A stretch of 64,000 nucleotides of DNA from Mitsuokella sp047974105 (GCF_047974105.1 NZ_JBHYRS010000003.1:289867-353866), one strand, 5' to 3'; shown: positions 34,042-41,986, numbered from the stretch's first letter. Notes: generated from the sequence alone by a model not told the origin. Made by a program: numbers and translations.

Positions 34042-34130
34042 GTTTGGGAGGAGTATCGATAAGCGGAGCTTCAGCCTGCTGCGCGGAGCGTTCGATACTC
34101 CTTCCAAACGCCATAGGTGCTACGATGTAT
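34042..34130. repeat. Hairpin repeat unit, copy 1
   Basis: Stem GTTTGGGAGGAGTATCGA (34042-34059) pairs with 34092-34109 with one wobble. The 32-base loop (34060-34091) begins TAAGCGG and contains CTTCAGCCTGCTGCGCGG. After the stem comes GCC and, further on, ACGATGTA. The loop and tail recur in copy 2 while the stem sequence differs entirely. Confidence 0.75.
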
Positions 34131-34164
34131 TGCTAACCTTGCATCCATGTTTTATCAGCATTGA

Positions 34165-34252
34165 GTTTTCAGGGGGCATTTATAAGTGAAGCTTCAGCCT
34201 GCTGCGCGGAACGTTAAATGCCCCCTGAAAACGCCTTGTACACCACGATGTA
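34165..34252. repeat. Hairpin repeat unit, copy 2
   Basis: Stem GTTTTCAGGGGGCATTTA (34165-34182) pairs perfectly with 34215-34232. The 32-base loop (34183-34214) differs from copy 1 at three positions only and also contains CTTCAGCCTGCTGCGCGG. GCC and ACGATGTA follow as in copy 1. It lies 40 bases before the sulfite reductase start, so it may sit in that gene's leader. Confidence 0.75.
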
Positions 34253-34293
34253 ACACAAATTATATATCTTAGGAGTTTTAGGAGGAAATTTCC

Positions 34294-35154
34294 ATGGCAG
34301 TTGATTATAAGGAGCTCAAAAAAGGCGGTTTCATGCGCCAGCGGCAGAAGGATTGTTTTTCCATGCGCTTAAAGTCGGTCGGCGGCCATTTCACGGCGGC
34401 GCAGCTCGGCACGATTCAGCAGGTCGCAGAAAAATACGGCAAGGGCTATGTGCATCTGACGTCGCGTCAGGGTATCGAGATCCCGTTCATCCATCTGCAG
34501 GATATCGACGAGGTCAAGAAGGCCCTGCACGAGGGCGGGGTGTCCGTCGGCGTCTGCGGTCCGCGCGTGCGCACGATTACGGCCTGTCAGGGCTGTGCGA
34601 TCTGTGCGTCGGGCCTCATCGACACGCAGAAACTCGCGAATGAATTTGACAAGCGCTACGGCGGCCGCGAGCTGCCTCATAAGTTCAAATTCGGTTTCAC
34701 GGGCTGCCACAACAACTGCCTGAAGGCCGAGGAAAATGACTTCGGCGTCAAGGGTGGCATTAAGCCGGAGTGGAAGCAGGACAGCTGCGTTTACTGCGGC
34801 GTCTGCGAGGCCGTCTGCCCCGAAAAGGCCATTACGGTGGATGCAGCAAACAGCGAAGTCCGCATTGACCGCGAAAAATGCGTTTACTGCGGCAAATGCA
34901 TCAAGAGCTGCCCGACGGACGCCTGGCAGGGTGAGGCAGGTTTTGTCATTTCGTTCGGCGGTCTTTACGGCAACCGCATCGCCGTCGGCCGTCATTTCCT
35001 GCCGATTGTTTTTGAAGAGGAGAAGCTCTACGCGATTGTCGATGCGACGCTGGCGTTCTTTGAGGAAAATGCCAAACCGAGCGAACGCTTCGCAAACTGC
35101 CTGGACCGCGTGGGCTGGGATAAATTCCAGAAGAGAGTGGAGGAAATCTTATGA
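34294..35154 (+). CDS. AsrC-like sulfite reductase with ferredoxin clusters
   Basis: 286 residues, with TTAGGAGGAAA upstream. An N-terminal ferredoxin-like half domain (FSMRLKSVGGHFTAAQLGTI, YVHLTSRQGIEIPFIHLQDI) precedes the sirohaem/4Fe-4S site: TACQGCAICASGLIDT and FGFTGCHNNCLKAEENDFGV. A two-cluster ferredoxin insert follows (CVYCGVCEAVCPEKA and CVYCGKCIKSCPTDA). This architecture is that of the anaerobic sulfite reductase C subunit and its relatives, which reduce sulfite to sulfide. AsrA and AsrB are not adjacent, so electrons may come straight from ferredoxin. It overlaps the TusA gene by 4 bases. Sulfide from it would feed the carrier-protein system just upstream. Confidence 0.85.
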   Translation: MAVDYKELKKGGFMRQRQKDCFSMRLKSVGGHFTAAQLGTIQQVAEKYGKGYVHLTSRQGIEIPFIHLQDIDEVKKALHEGGVSVGVCGPRVRTITACQGCAICASGLIDTQKLANEFDKRYGGRELPHKFKFGFTGCHNNCLKAEENDFGVKGGIKPEWKQDSCVYCGVCEAVCPEKAITVDAANSEVRIDREKCVYCGKCIKSCPTDAWQGEAGFVISFGGLYGNRIAVGRHFLPIVFEEEKLYAIVDATLAFFEENAKPSERFANCLDRVGWDKFQKRVEEIL

Positions 35155-35405
35155 GTGAAGCAGTAAAGACGGACGCAGAGCTCGATATCACGGATGTTGT
35201 CTGCCCGATTACGTTTGTCAAAGTCAAGATGGCCCTCGAAGACCTCGAAGACGGTCAGACGCTTGCCGTGCATCTCAATGACGGCGAGCCCATCCAGAAT
35301 GTGCCGCGCAGCCTCAAGGATGAGGACCACAAGGTGCTTTCCGTCAAGAAGCGCGAAGATGGGACGTACGATCTGATTGTCAAGAAGAACGGCCTGCTTG
35401 CATAA
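35151..35405 (+). CDS. TusA-family sulfurtransferase
   Basis: 84 residues. TusA-like proteins carry sulfur as a persulfide on the Cys of the N-terminal Cys-Pro motif, here Cys18 in ITDVVCPITFVKVKMAL. The rest fits the two-layer fold (LEDLEDGQTLAVHLNDGEPI, NVPRSLKDEDHKVLSVKK). It starts within the sulfite reductase stop (ATGA), so the two are made together. It probably takes sulfide-derived sulfur from the reductase and passes it to the activated carrier protein, which is inference. No terminator follows directly, but two lie beyond the next promoter. Confidence 0.9.
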   Translation: MSEAVKTDAELDITDVVCPITFVKVKMALEDLEDGQTLAVHLNDGEPIQNVPRSLKDEDHKVLSVKKREDGTYDLIVKKNGLLA

Positions 35406-35474
35406 AGGCGTTTTTTTGCAGAGCATGATTTTCAATCTAATTTTTGAGAATACATGTATACATGACAATTTGGT

Positions 35475-35504
35475 GTTGACGAAAGTCACAGAGCCTGTTA
35501 TTAT
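35475..35504 (+). promoter_or_regulatory. Promoter with CRP/FNR-type palindrome upstream of amtB
   Basis: TTGACG (35476-35481), 17 bases, TATTAT (35499-35504). GTTGACGAAAGTCACA (35475-35490) repeats the TGAC-N4-GTCACA palindrome of 27040 and 32109 and overlaps the -35 box. The start would be near 35511. Confidence 0.7.
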
Positions 35505-35530
35505 ATACACATCAGCAAGAGGCAACGGAG

Positions 35531-35568
35531 CCCCGAAGGATTTAGGTACCAAATCCTTCGGGGTTTTT
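35531..35568 (+). terminator. First terminator in the amtB leader
   Basis: CCCCGAAGGATTT (35531-35543) pairs perfectly with AAATCCTTCGGGG (35551-35563), then five T. It lies only 20 bases after the predicted start of the 35475 promoter. Confidence 0.85.
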
Positions 35569-35637
35569 ATGTTTCAAGCTGTCAACACTTTCCGTTGAAA
35601 ATCCCCAAAACCAAACAGCGGCCAGAAGTGGACAATG

Positions 35638-35690
35638 GCGTCCGGCAGGCATGACCTTTGTGTCATGCGGCTGGACGCTTTTTGCTTTTT
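35638..35690 (+). terminator. Second terminator in the amtB leader
   Basis: GCGTCC (35638-35643) with GGACGC (35673-35678) encloses GCATGAC (35649-35655) with GTCATGC (35662-35668), and T-rich sequence follows. No gene lies between this and the first terminator. A TATTAT at about 35730 could be a separate promoter for amtB. Confidence 0.75.
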
Positions 35691-35784
35691 GGCCGGCAGA
35701 GTGCAGCGGGGAGTCAGGGGAAAAGCTATTATATTTTCCACAAATCGCATTTTTTTCGAGCTAATGGGAAAGGATTTGATTTAC

Positions 35785-37086
35785 ATGATTGACACTGGCG
35801 ATACTGCCTGGGTGCTGATAAGTGCAGCCCTGGTTTTCATTATGACACCTGGTCTTGCGTTCTTCTACGGCGGCATGGTTCGCAGCAAAAACGTCCTGAC
35901 CACGATTATGCAGAGTTTCTTCATTGTAGCAATGATTTCCGTTGAATGGGTCATCATCGGTTATGCCATGACGTTCGGCACGGATATCAATGGTTTCATC
36001 GGCAGCCTCGATAAGATCGGTCTTGCAGGCGTCGGCCTCAACGTTCTCGAAAACGGCACGATTCCGGAGCTCGCGTTCGTTGCCTTCCAGTGCATGTTCG
36101 CCGTCATCACGCCGGCCCTCATTACTGGTGCATTTGCAGAGCGCATGCGCTTCGCAGCTTTCGCCGTTTTGATCCTGCTCTGGGCAATCTTCATTTACAA
36201 CCCGATGGCCCACTGGGTATGGGGCGGCGGCTTCCTTTCGCAGCTCGGTGCTCTTGACTTCGCCGGCGGCCTTGTCATTCACATCCTCTCCGGTGTTTCG
36301 GGCCTTACGATTTGTATTCTTCTCGGCGCACGCCGTGGCTACGGCCAGTTTGCCATGATTCCGCACAACCTGCCGATGACGGTTCTCGGCGCTACGCTTC
36401 TTTGGTTCGGCTGGTTCGGCTTCAACGCCGGCTCGGCTCTCGGTGCTAACGGCCTCGCTGCCAATGCTTTTGTCACGACGCAGGTTGCTGCTGCCGGTGC
36501 AACGGTTTCCTGGGTACTCGCTGAGTGGATCCGCAACGGCAAACCGACCATCCTCGGTGCTGCTTCGGGCTGCATCGCCGGCCTCGTTGCCATCACTCCT
36601 GCTGCCGGCTTTGTTAAGCCGATGCCAGCTCTGGCCATTGGCCTGATCGGCGGTATTGTCTGCTACTTCGCCGTTGCCGTCCTCAAAGAAAAACTCGGTT
36701 ATGATGATTCCCTCGATGCTTTCGGTGTTCATGGTATTGGCGGTACCTGGGGCTCCATCGCTACGGGCCTCTGGGCTACGACGGAAGTCAACCCGGCTGG
36801 TGCAAACGGCCTGTTCTACGGCGAGACGCACCTCCTCTTCGCTCAGGTTGTTTCGGTTATCGTCGCATATGCCCTGGCCATCGTTGGCACGTACATCCTC
36901 TTCAAGATTGTCAGCCACTTCATGAAGGTTCGCGCTGATGAGACGGAAGAAATTGCAGGTCTCGATGTTGTCGAGCACGGCGAGCGCGGTTATGCCAGCT
37001 CCATGATGGCCGGCAGCCCGATTGCTTCGCTTGAGAACTCCAGCGAGATGCTTGCAAATACGATTCTGAGTACGCAGAAGGAGTAA
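35785..37086 (+). CDS. amtB: Ammonium transporter
   Basis: 433 residues from ATG 35785 (MIDTGDTAWVLISAALVFIM), supported by AAAGGAT about ten bases upstream. Earlier in-frame Met codons would put polar sequence on the front. Eleven membrane spans are visible. The ammonium-conducting residues are present: PGLAFFYGGMVRSKN, NPMAHWVWGGG with the first pore His region, and FGVHGIGGTWGSIATGLWAT with the second pore His. The cytosolic tail is about 45 residues. It lies 5 bases from glnK, whose product plugs the channel when nitrogen is plentiful. Its leader carries the shared palindrome and two terminators. Confidence 0.95.
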   Translation: MIDTGDTAWVLISAALVFIMTPGLAFFYGGMVRSKNVLTTIMQSFFIVAMISVEWVIIGYAMTFGTDINGFIGSLDKIGLAGVGLNVLENGTIPELAFVAFQCMFAVITPALITGAFAERMRFAAFAVLILLWAIFIYNPMAHWVWGGGFLSQLGALDFAGGLVIHILSGVSGLTICILLGARRGYGQFAMIPHNLPMTVLGATLLWFGWFGFNAGSALGANGLAANAFVTTQVAAAGATVSWVLAEWIRNGKPTILGAASGCIAGLVAITPAAGFVKPMPALAIGLIGGIVCYFAVAVLKEKLGYDDSLDAFGVHGIGGTWGSIATGLWATTEVNPAGANGLFYGETHLLFAQVVSVIVAYALAIVGTYILFKIVSHFMKVRADETEEIAGLDVVEHGERGYASSMMAGSPIASLENSSEMLANTILSTQKE

Positions 37087-37091
37087 TCATC

Positions 37092-37472
37092 ATGGCTACA
37101 GAAAATACGGAAAAGAGAAAAATTACCAAAGTAGAAATTATTACCCGTGCCAGCAAGCTCGAAGAGCTCAAACAGGCACTGAACGATATCGGCGTGCTCG
37201 GCATGACCGTCAGCCAGGTCTTTGGCTGCGGCCTGTCGAAAGGCCACACGGAAGTTTATCGCGGCAAGGAATATGACATCAACCTCGTGCCAAAAATCAA
37301 GCTCGAGACTGTCATCTGCGAGATTCCGGTAGAACGCGTCCTTGAGGTCGCACAAAAGGCTGTGCGGACCGGCAACATAGGCGATGGCAAAATCTTCGTC
37401 TACGAACTCACCGATGCCGTCCGCATCCGCACCGGCGACCGCGGCCCTGAGGCCATCATGGACACGAAATAA
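37092..37472 (+). CDS. glnK: PII signalling protein of the GlnK type
   Basis: 126 residues. The core KVEIITRASKLEELKQALND and GVLGMTVSQVFGCGLSKGHT is followed by the T-loop VYRGKEYDINLVPKIKLE, with Tyr56 and Tyr61 in the places of the E. coli Tyr46 and Tyr51 sites, so uridylylation is possible. GDGKIFVYELTDAVRIRTGD is the C-terminal signature. PII senses ATP, ADP and 2-oxoglutarate. Next to amtB its main task is to block the ammonium channel. GAAGGAG precedes the ATG. Extra N-terminal residues (MATENTEKRK) precede the usual start. Confidence 0.95.
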   Translation: MATENTEKRKITKVEIITRASKLEELKQALNDIGVLGMTVSQVFGCGLSKGHTEVYRGKEYDINLVPKIKLETVICEIPVERVLEVAQKAVRTGNIGDGKIFVYELTDAVRIRTGDRGPEAIMDTK

Positions 37473-37515
37473 AGTCCGACAAATTCGTTTCCTCAATCCC
37501 TACATATTCATAGAA

Positions 37516-37539
37516 AGAGAGCCCTGCGGGGCTCTTTTT
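37516..37539 (+). terminator. Intrinsic terminator after glnK
   Basis: AGAGCCC (37518-37524) and GGGGCTCT (37528-37535), followed by T. Confidence 0.85.
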
Positions 37540-37540
37540 G

Positions 37541-37847
37541 TTTACATCGTGGAAGGGGCGGGGACGGCTTACATCGATACAGAGGCGAGGGCGCCTATTT
37601 CGGCTTCGTCGCTCTGTTAAATGGGTCCTATGGTTTTTGTTTATGCACTTAGTAATTTCGCCGCCTGCCGCGGCGTTCTCACATTATCATATTTGGCTGC
37701 AGCCGTTTAGGACCCAGCCTTCGGCAATCACGCCGCTTCTGCAGGCGGAATAGGCACCCTCGCCCTAGTTACATTTAAATGTAGTAAGCATCCTCGCAGG
37801 GACAGTATATCTTTGTGACTAGGTCCCCGCCCTTTTCTCGATGTAAA
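37541..37847. repeat. Large folded palindromic element, possibly pseudoknotted
   Basis: Outer arms TTTACATCG (37541-37549) with CGATGTAAA (37839-37847) and GGGCGGGGAC (37556-37565) with GTCCCCGCCC (37823-37832). Next, the 16-base arm 37584-37599 (GGCGAGGG, one mismatch, GCCTATT) pairs with 37749-37764. Inside, GGGTCCT (37623-37629) with AGGACCC (37709-37715) interleaves with CCGCCTGC (37661-37668) and GCAGGCGG (37741-37748). Short palindromes GGCTGCAGCC and ACATTTAAATGT are also present. No gene is seen. It is followed by two tandem copies of ATGTAAACCCATG. Confidence 0.65.
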
Positions 37848-37864
37848 CCCATGATGTAAACCCA

Positions 37865-37873
37865 TGTTATAAT
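37865..37873 (+). promoter_or_regulatory. Extended -10 promoter of the corrinoid adenosyltransferase gene
   Basis: TG at 37865-37866, one base, then TATAAT (37868-37873), within the tandem ATGTAAACCCATG repeats. No clear -35 box. Confidence 0.5.
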
Positions 37874-37914
37874 AGAAGCAAACCGTTTATTTTATGCAGA
37901 AATGGGGGAAGTTT

Positions 37915-38451
37915 ATGGAACGTCAGGGACTCTTGATCGTCCACACGGGCAAAGGCAAGGGCAAGACGACGGCGGCACTCGGCCTTGCGATGCGGGCCTG
38001 GGGGGATGGGCTCAGGGTGCTCATTTTGCAGTTTATCAAGGGCGGCTGGAAATACGGGGAGCTTCATGCCATCGAGACTTTGGCAAAGGCCGAGGGCCGC
38101 ATCGAAGTCCGCCAGATGGGGCTCGGTTTTACGCGCAAGGGGGAGACACCGCGCGCAGAGCACCTCGCGGCTGCGAAAAAAGCCCTGCAGCTGGCCGAGA
38201 CTGAAATCACAAGCGGCAAATGGGACATGGTCATCCTCGACGAAATCAACTACGCCGTAAAATTCGGCCTGATCAGCGAACAGGAGCTGGCAGATTTGCT
38301 TGCCAAACGCCCGCAAAATCTGCATCTCGTCTGCACGGGCAGGGACGCGCCGGCCGTGCTTTTGGAGCAGGCCGACCTCATCACGGAGATGAAATCCCAT
38401 AGGCATCCGTTCGAGTCTGGAATAAAAGCACAAAAAGGCATTGAATTTTGA
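37915..38451 (+). CDS. cobO: Corrinoid adenosyltransferase, CobA/CobO type
   Basis: 178 residues from ATG 37915, with GGGGGAAG upstream. An in-frame ATG 21 bases earlier overlaps that site. It transfers adenosyl from ATP to cobalt of cobyrinic acid diamide or cobalamin. P-loop LIVHTGKGKGKTTAALGLAM, then AWGDGLRVLILQFIKGGW, the Walker B strand WDMVILDEINYAVKFGLI, and the C-terminal signature LHLVCTGRDAPAVLLEQADL followed by ITEMKSHRHPF. No other cobalamin gene is near, so it may act in salvage. Confidence 0.93.
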   Translation: MERQGLLIVHTGKGKGKTTAALGLAMRAWGDGLRVLILQFIKGGWKYGELHAIETLAKAEGRIEVRQMGLGFTRKGETPRAEHLAAAKKALQLAETEITSGKWDMVILDEINYAVKFGLISEQELADLLAKRPQNLHLVCTGRDAPAVLLEQADLITEMKSHRHPFESGIKAQKGIEF

Positions 38452-38547
38452 CTCGTAATGTTGTAAACTAAGTATCACATTACCAATTGCATCTAAAATG
38501 TCTACTATTGCTAGACACGCGATACAAAAAGTTAGGAGAGTTGTCTT

Positions 38548-40200
38548 ATGAGAAGTGATATTGTCAAAAAAGGCGCTACGCGCTGTGCGCATCGTTCCTT
38601 GTTCCATGCCAATGGCTACGGTCCTGAAGACCTCAAAAAGCCGCTGATTGGTATCTGCAATTCCTTCAATGAAATTATCCCGGGCCACATCCACCTGCGT
38701 GAGATCGCCGAAGCTGCCAAGCTCGGTGTTGCAGCTGCCGGCGGCACGCCGATGGAATTCCCGGCAATCGGCGTCTGCGATGGTATTGCCATGGGCCATA
38801 CGGGCATGAAATATTCCCTCGCGAGCCGCGAGCTCATCGCCGACTCCATCGAAGCCGTTGCCATGGCTTCCGGTTTTGACGGCCTCGTGCTGATTCCAAA
38901 CTGCGATAAGATTGTTCCGGGCATGCTCATGGCCGCTGCCCGCCTGAACATTCCGGCCGTCGTCGTTTCGGGCGGCCCGATGCTGCCAGGCCGTTTCCAT
39001 GGCCGTGACGTCAGTGTCAGCCAGGCCTTTGAAGCTGCCGGCAAATTCGCCGCTGGCCAGATGGATGCTGCCGAGATGGCTGACCTCGAGTCGAAATGCT
39101 GCCCGGGCTGCGGTTCCTGCGCCGGCCTGTTCACGGCCAACACGATGAACTCCCTGACGGAAGTCCTCGGCATGGGCCTGCCGGGCAACGGCACGATTCC
39201 GGCTGCTTACAACGGCGAACGCCGCCTGCTCGCGAAACGCGCTGGTGCAGCCCTGATGGAACTCATCAAGAAAGACATCAAGCCGCGTGACATCATGACG
39301 CGCGAAGCTTTCGAGAATGCCATCACGGTCGACATGGGCATCGGCGGTTCCTCGAACACGGTCCTGCACCTCACGGCTATTGCCCATGAGGCTGGCATCG
39401 ACCTGCCGGCACCGCTGTTCGATGAGATTTCGCGCCGCACGCCGTACATCACGAAGCTCAGCCCGGCCGGCAAGCATCATATGACGGACCTCAATGAGGC
39501 CGGCGGCATTCCGGCTGTCATGCATGAGCTCTCCAAGAAGGGCCTGATTCATCTCGACGCCCTGACGATTACGGGCACGGTCGGCGACCGCATCAAGAAC
39601 GCCGAAGTCCTCGACCGCAATGTCATTCACAGCGTCGACGACCCGTACCGCAAAGAAGGCGGCATCGCCATCCTCAAGGGCAACCTCGCACCGGATTACG
39701 CCGTTGTCAAGGCTTCGGCCGTCGCTCCTGACATGCTGACGTACACGGGCAAAGCAAAATGCTACAACTCCGAGACGGAAGCCTGCGATGCCATCATGGC
39801 CGGCGATATCCATGACGGCGACGTTGTCGTCATCCGCTACGAGGGTCCAAAAGGCGGCCCAGGCATGCAGGAAATGCTCAACCCGACGGCAGTCATCACG
39901 GGCCGCGGCCTCAAAGTCGGCCTGATCACCGACGGCCGTTTCAGCGGTGCCAGCCAGGGTGCCTGCGTCGGCCACATCTCGCCGGAAGCCATGGAGGGCG
40001 GCCCAATCGCTCTCATCGAAGACGGCGATGAAATCACCATTGACATCCCGAACCGCAGTCTGACGCTTGCCGTCAGCGACGAAGAACTCGCCAAACGCAA
40101 GGCCAACTGGAAGAAACCGGAGCCGAAAATCAAGACCGGTTACCTCTCCCGTTACGCCAAACTCACGACGTCCGCCAGCACGGGTGCCGTACTCAAATAA
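38548..40200 (+). CDS. ilvD: Dihydroxy-acid dehydratase
   Basis: 550 residues. It removes water from 2,3-dihydroxy acids in valine and isoleucine synthesis and needs an iron-sulfur cluster. Cluster and active-site cysteines are in IGICNSFNEIIPGHIHL, LIPNCDKIVPGMLMAA and CCPGCGSCAGLFTANTMN. The C-terminal domain has YEGPKGGPGMQEMLNPTAVI and LITDGRFSGASQGACVGHIS. GTTAGGAGAG precedes the ATG. No other branched-chain genes adjoin it. The opposite strand is open for long stretches across this gene, which is an effect of its codon use. It has its own terminator. Confidence 0.96.
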   Translation: MRSDIVKKGATRCAHRSLFHANGYGPEDLKKPLIGICNSFNEIIPGHIHLREIAEAAKLGVAAAGGTPMEFPAIGVCDGIAMGHTGMKYSLASRELIADSIEAVAMASGFDGLVLIPNCDKIVPGMLMAAARLNIPAVVVSGGPMLPGRFHGRDVSVSQAFEAAGKFAAGQMDAAEMADLESKCCPGCGSCAGLFTANTMNSLTEVLGMGLPGNGTIPAAYNGERRLLAKRAGAALMELIKKDIKPRDIMTREAFENAITVDMGIGGSSNTVLHLTAIAHEAGIDLPAPLFDEISRRTPYITKLSPAGKHHMTDLNEAGGIPAVMHELSKKGLIHLDALTITGTVGDRIKNAEVLDRNVIHSVDDPYRKEGGIAILKGNLAPDYAVVKASAVAPDMLTYTGKAKCYNSETEACDAIMAGDIHDGDVVVIRYEGPKGGPGMQEMLNPTAVITGRGLKVGLITDGRFSGASQGACVGHISPEAMEGGPIALIEDGDEITIDIPNRSLTLAVSDEELAKRKANWKKPEPKIKTGYLSRYAKLTTSASTGAVLK

Positions 40201-40224
40201 AATCGGCAAAATCAAAATGCAGAC

Positions 40225-40264
40225 AAAGACTGCAGGGGCTCACTGCCTCTGCAGTCTTTTTTCA
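40225..40264 (+). terminator. Intrinsic terminator after ilvD
   Basis: AAAGACTGCAG (40225-40235) pairs with CTGCAGTCTTT (40249-40259), followed by T. Confidence 0.88.
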
Positions 40265-40327
40265 TGCCGTCTGTTAGGTGCCTATGTTATAATGAAGGAA
40301 ACATGCAAAATGAGATGAGGTGAAGAC

Positions 40328-41986
40328 ATGAAAAAAGCCATGCCGATTGGCATCGAGGACTTTCAGGAGCTGCGCGGACGTTATTATTTTGTTGACAAGA
40401 CCGATTTTATCCGGCAGCTCATCGACCAGCACAGCAAAGTAACGCTTTTGACGCGTCCGCGGCGTTTTGGCAAAACGCTGACGTTGAACATGCTTGAATA
40501 CTTCTTTGCGATTGACAAGGAAAAAGAATCCCGTCATCTTTTTGATGGACTAGCCATTGAACGGGCTGGGGCGTCCTATATGTCTGAACGCGGTCAGTAT
40601 CCAGTGGTTTTTATAACGCTGAAAGATACGAATGCCTTGGATTGGATCTCAATGCAAGCGTATTTTCGGATTTTTTTCAGCAGTCTTTTTATGCGGTTTC
40701 GTTATTTAGAGCAAAGTCCGACGATATTAGCAGACAGCAAAAAGTTCTTCAGCAAAATTATTGATCGGCAGGCATCATTGGATGAACTTTCCTATGCATT
40801 ATCATTTTTGCTGGACCTGCTACATCAGCATTATGGCAAAAAAGTCATCTTGCTCATTGATGAATATGATGCACCGATTCAGCAGGCATGGGAGAACGGT
40901 TTTTATAAGGAATGTATTTCCTTTATGAAACAGATGCTTGGCAGTGCCTTAAAGAGCAACGATGACCTTGAATTTGCCGTTCTCACGGGTGTCCTGCGCG
41001 TTGCCAAGGAAAGCATCTTCAGTGACCTCAACAATCTTGATGTTTGCTCTGTCTTGAGCTCGCAATACGATGATGCCATCGGCTTTACGCCGGCAGAAGT
41101 CGAAAAGATGGCCGCTGACCTCGGCATGGAGGACAGACTGCCGGAAATCCAGCAATGGTACGACGGCTATCGCTTTGGTCAGGCAGAAATCTACAATCCG
41201 TGGTCCGTCATCAACTTTTTCCGCAATGGCGAGATTGGCGATTATTGGGTCAATACCTCGGGCAATGGCATTATCCGCGAGATGCTGCAGCAGGCCAATG
41301 ACGATACGATACAGAACCTGCAGTCTCTCTTGTCAGGGGCAAGCATCCAGACGGCGATAAGAGAAGGCGTCATCTATGACGACATCGGTGAGGATGAGGA
41401 TGCACTTTATACCATGCTGCTGACCACAGGCTATTTGACCATCAAGAGCCGCCGGCGCGGCATTGGCGGACTCATCTGCGAACTCATGATTCCCAATCGT
41501 GAAGTGCAGGACATTTATCGCTATGAAGTCCTCAATAAGACACGTCAAGGCCGTTCTATGGCACGCCTGTCCAATCTGCTTGACAATCTCATGCAGGGAA
41601 GAGCGGAAGCGTTCGCCGAGGGGCTGACTTCCTACATTCGCAGCCTTGTCAGCACTTACGACGCCGCCAATAAAGAAAGTTTCTACCATGGCTTCATGCT
41701 GGGCATGACAGCTCTTTTTGTACCGGATTATATCATCGAGTCGAATCGCGAAAGCGGCTACGGGCGTTTTGACCTTGCCATCTTCCCCAAAGACACGAAA
41801 AAAGCCGGCGTCATCATGGAATTCAAGGCCGCGGCCAGCGAAGATGAACTGCAGACTAAGGCCGAAGATGCCCTTCGTCAGATTGCAGAAAAAGCCTATG
41901 ATGCTGAATTCCAGAAACGCGGCATTATGAATGTATGGAAGTACGGCATTGCCTTTTGTGGCAAGAAGATTTCTGTAAAAGCATGA
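40328..41986 (+). CDS. AAA-ATPase-like / PD-(D/E)XK nuclease fusion, copy 1
   Basis: 552 residues. It starts with the family phrase MKKAMPIGIEDFQELR and YYFVDKTDFIRQLID. The ATPase part (PF09820 type) has the Walker A-like TRPRRFGKTLTLNMLEYFF and Walker B KKVILLIDEYDAPIQQAWEN. GVLRVAKESIFSDLNNLDV and WYDGYRFGQAEIYNPWSVIN are conserved landmarks. The C-terminal nuclease-like domain (PF08011 type) shows SGYGRFDLAIFPKD and GVIMEFKAA, the D-E-x-K layout. Cellular role is not known. Families like this occur in many copies in gut anaerobes. The stop is 41 bases before the second copy, and the pair is probably one transcript. Confidence 0.85.
   Translation: MKKAMPIGIEDFQELRGRYYFVDKTDFIRQLIDQHSKVTLLTRPRRFGKTLTLNMLEYFFAIDKEKESRHLFDGLAIERAGASYMSERGQYPVVFITLKDTNALDWISMQAYFRIFFSSLFMRFRYLEQSPTILADSKKFFSKIIDRQASLDELSYALSFLLDLLHQHYGKKVILLIDEYDAPIQQAWENGFYKECISFMKQMLGSALKSNDDLEFAVLTGVLRVAKESIFSDLNNLDVCSVLSSQYDDAIGFTPAEVEKMAADLGMEDRLPEIQQWYDGYRFGQAEIYNPWSVINFFRNGEIGDYWVNTSGNGIIREMLQQANDDTIQNLQSLLSGASIQTAIREGVIYDDIGEDEDALYTMLLTTGYLTIKSRRRGIGGLICELMIPNREVQDIYRYEVLNKTRQGRSMARLSNLLDNLMQGRAEAFAEGLTSYIRSLVSTYDAANKESFYHGFMLGMTALFVPDYIIESNRESGYGRFDLAIFPKDTKKAGVIMEFKAAASEDELQTKAEDALRQIAEKAYDAEFQKRGIMNVWKYGIAFCGKKISVKA

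Noticed and set aside
37867..40215. 782-codon open frame on the minus strand
   Set aside because: It runs opposite cobO and ilvD, both unmistakable. Long antisense frames arise from the codon bias of these genes.
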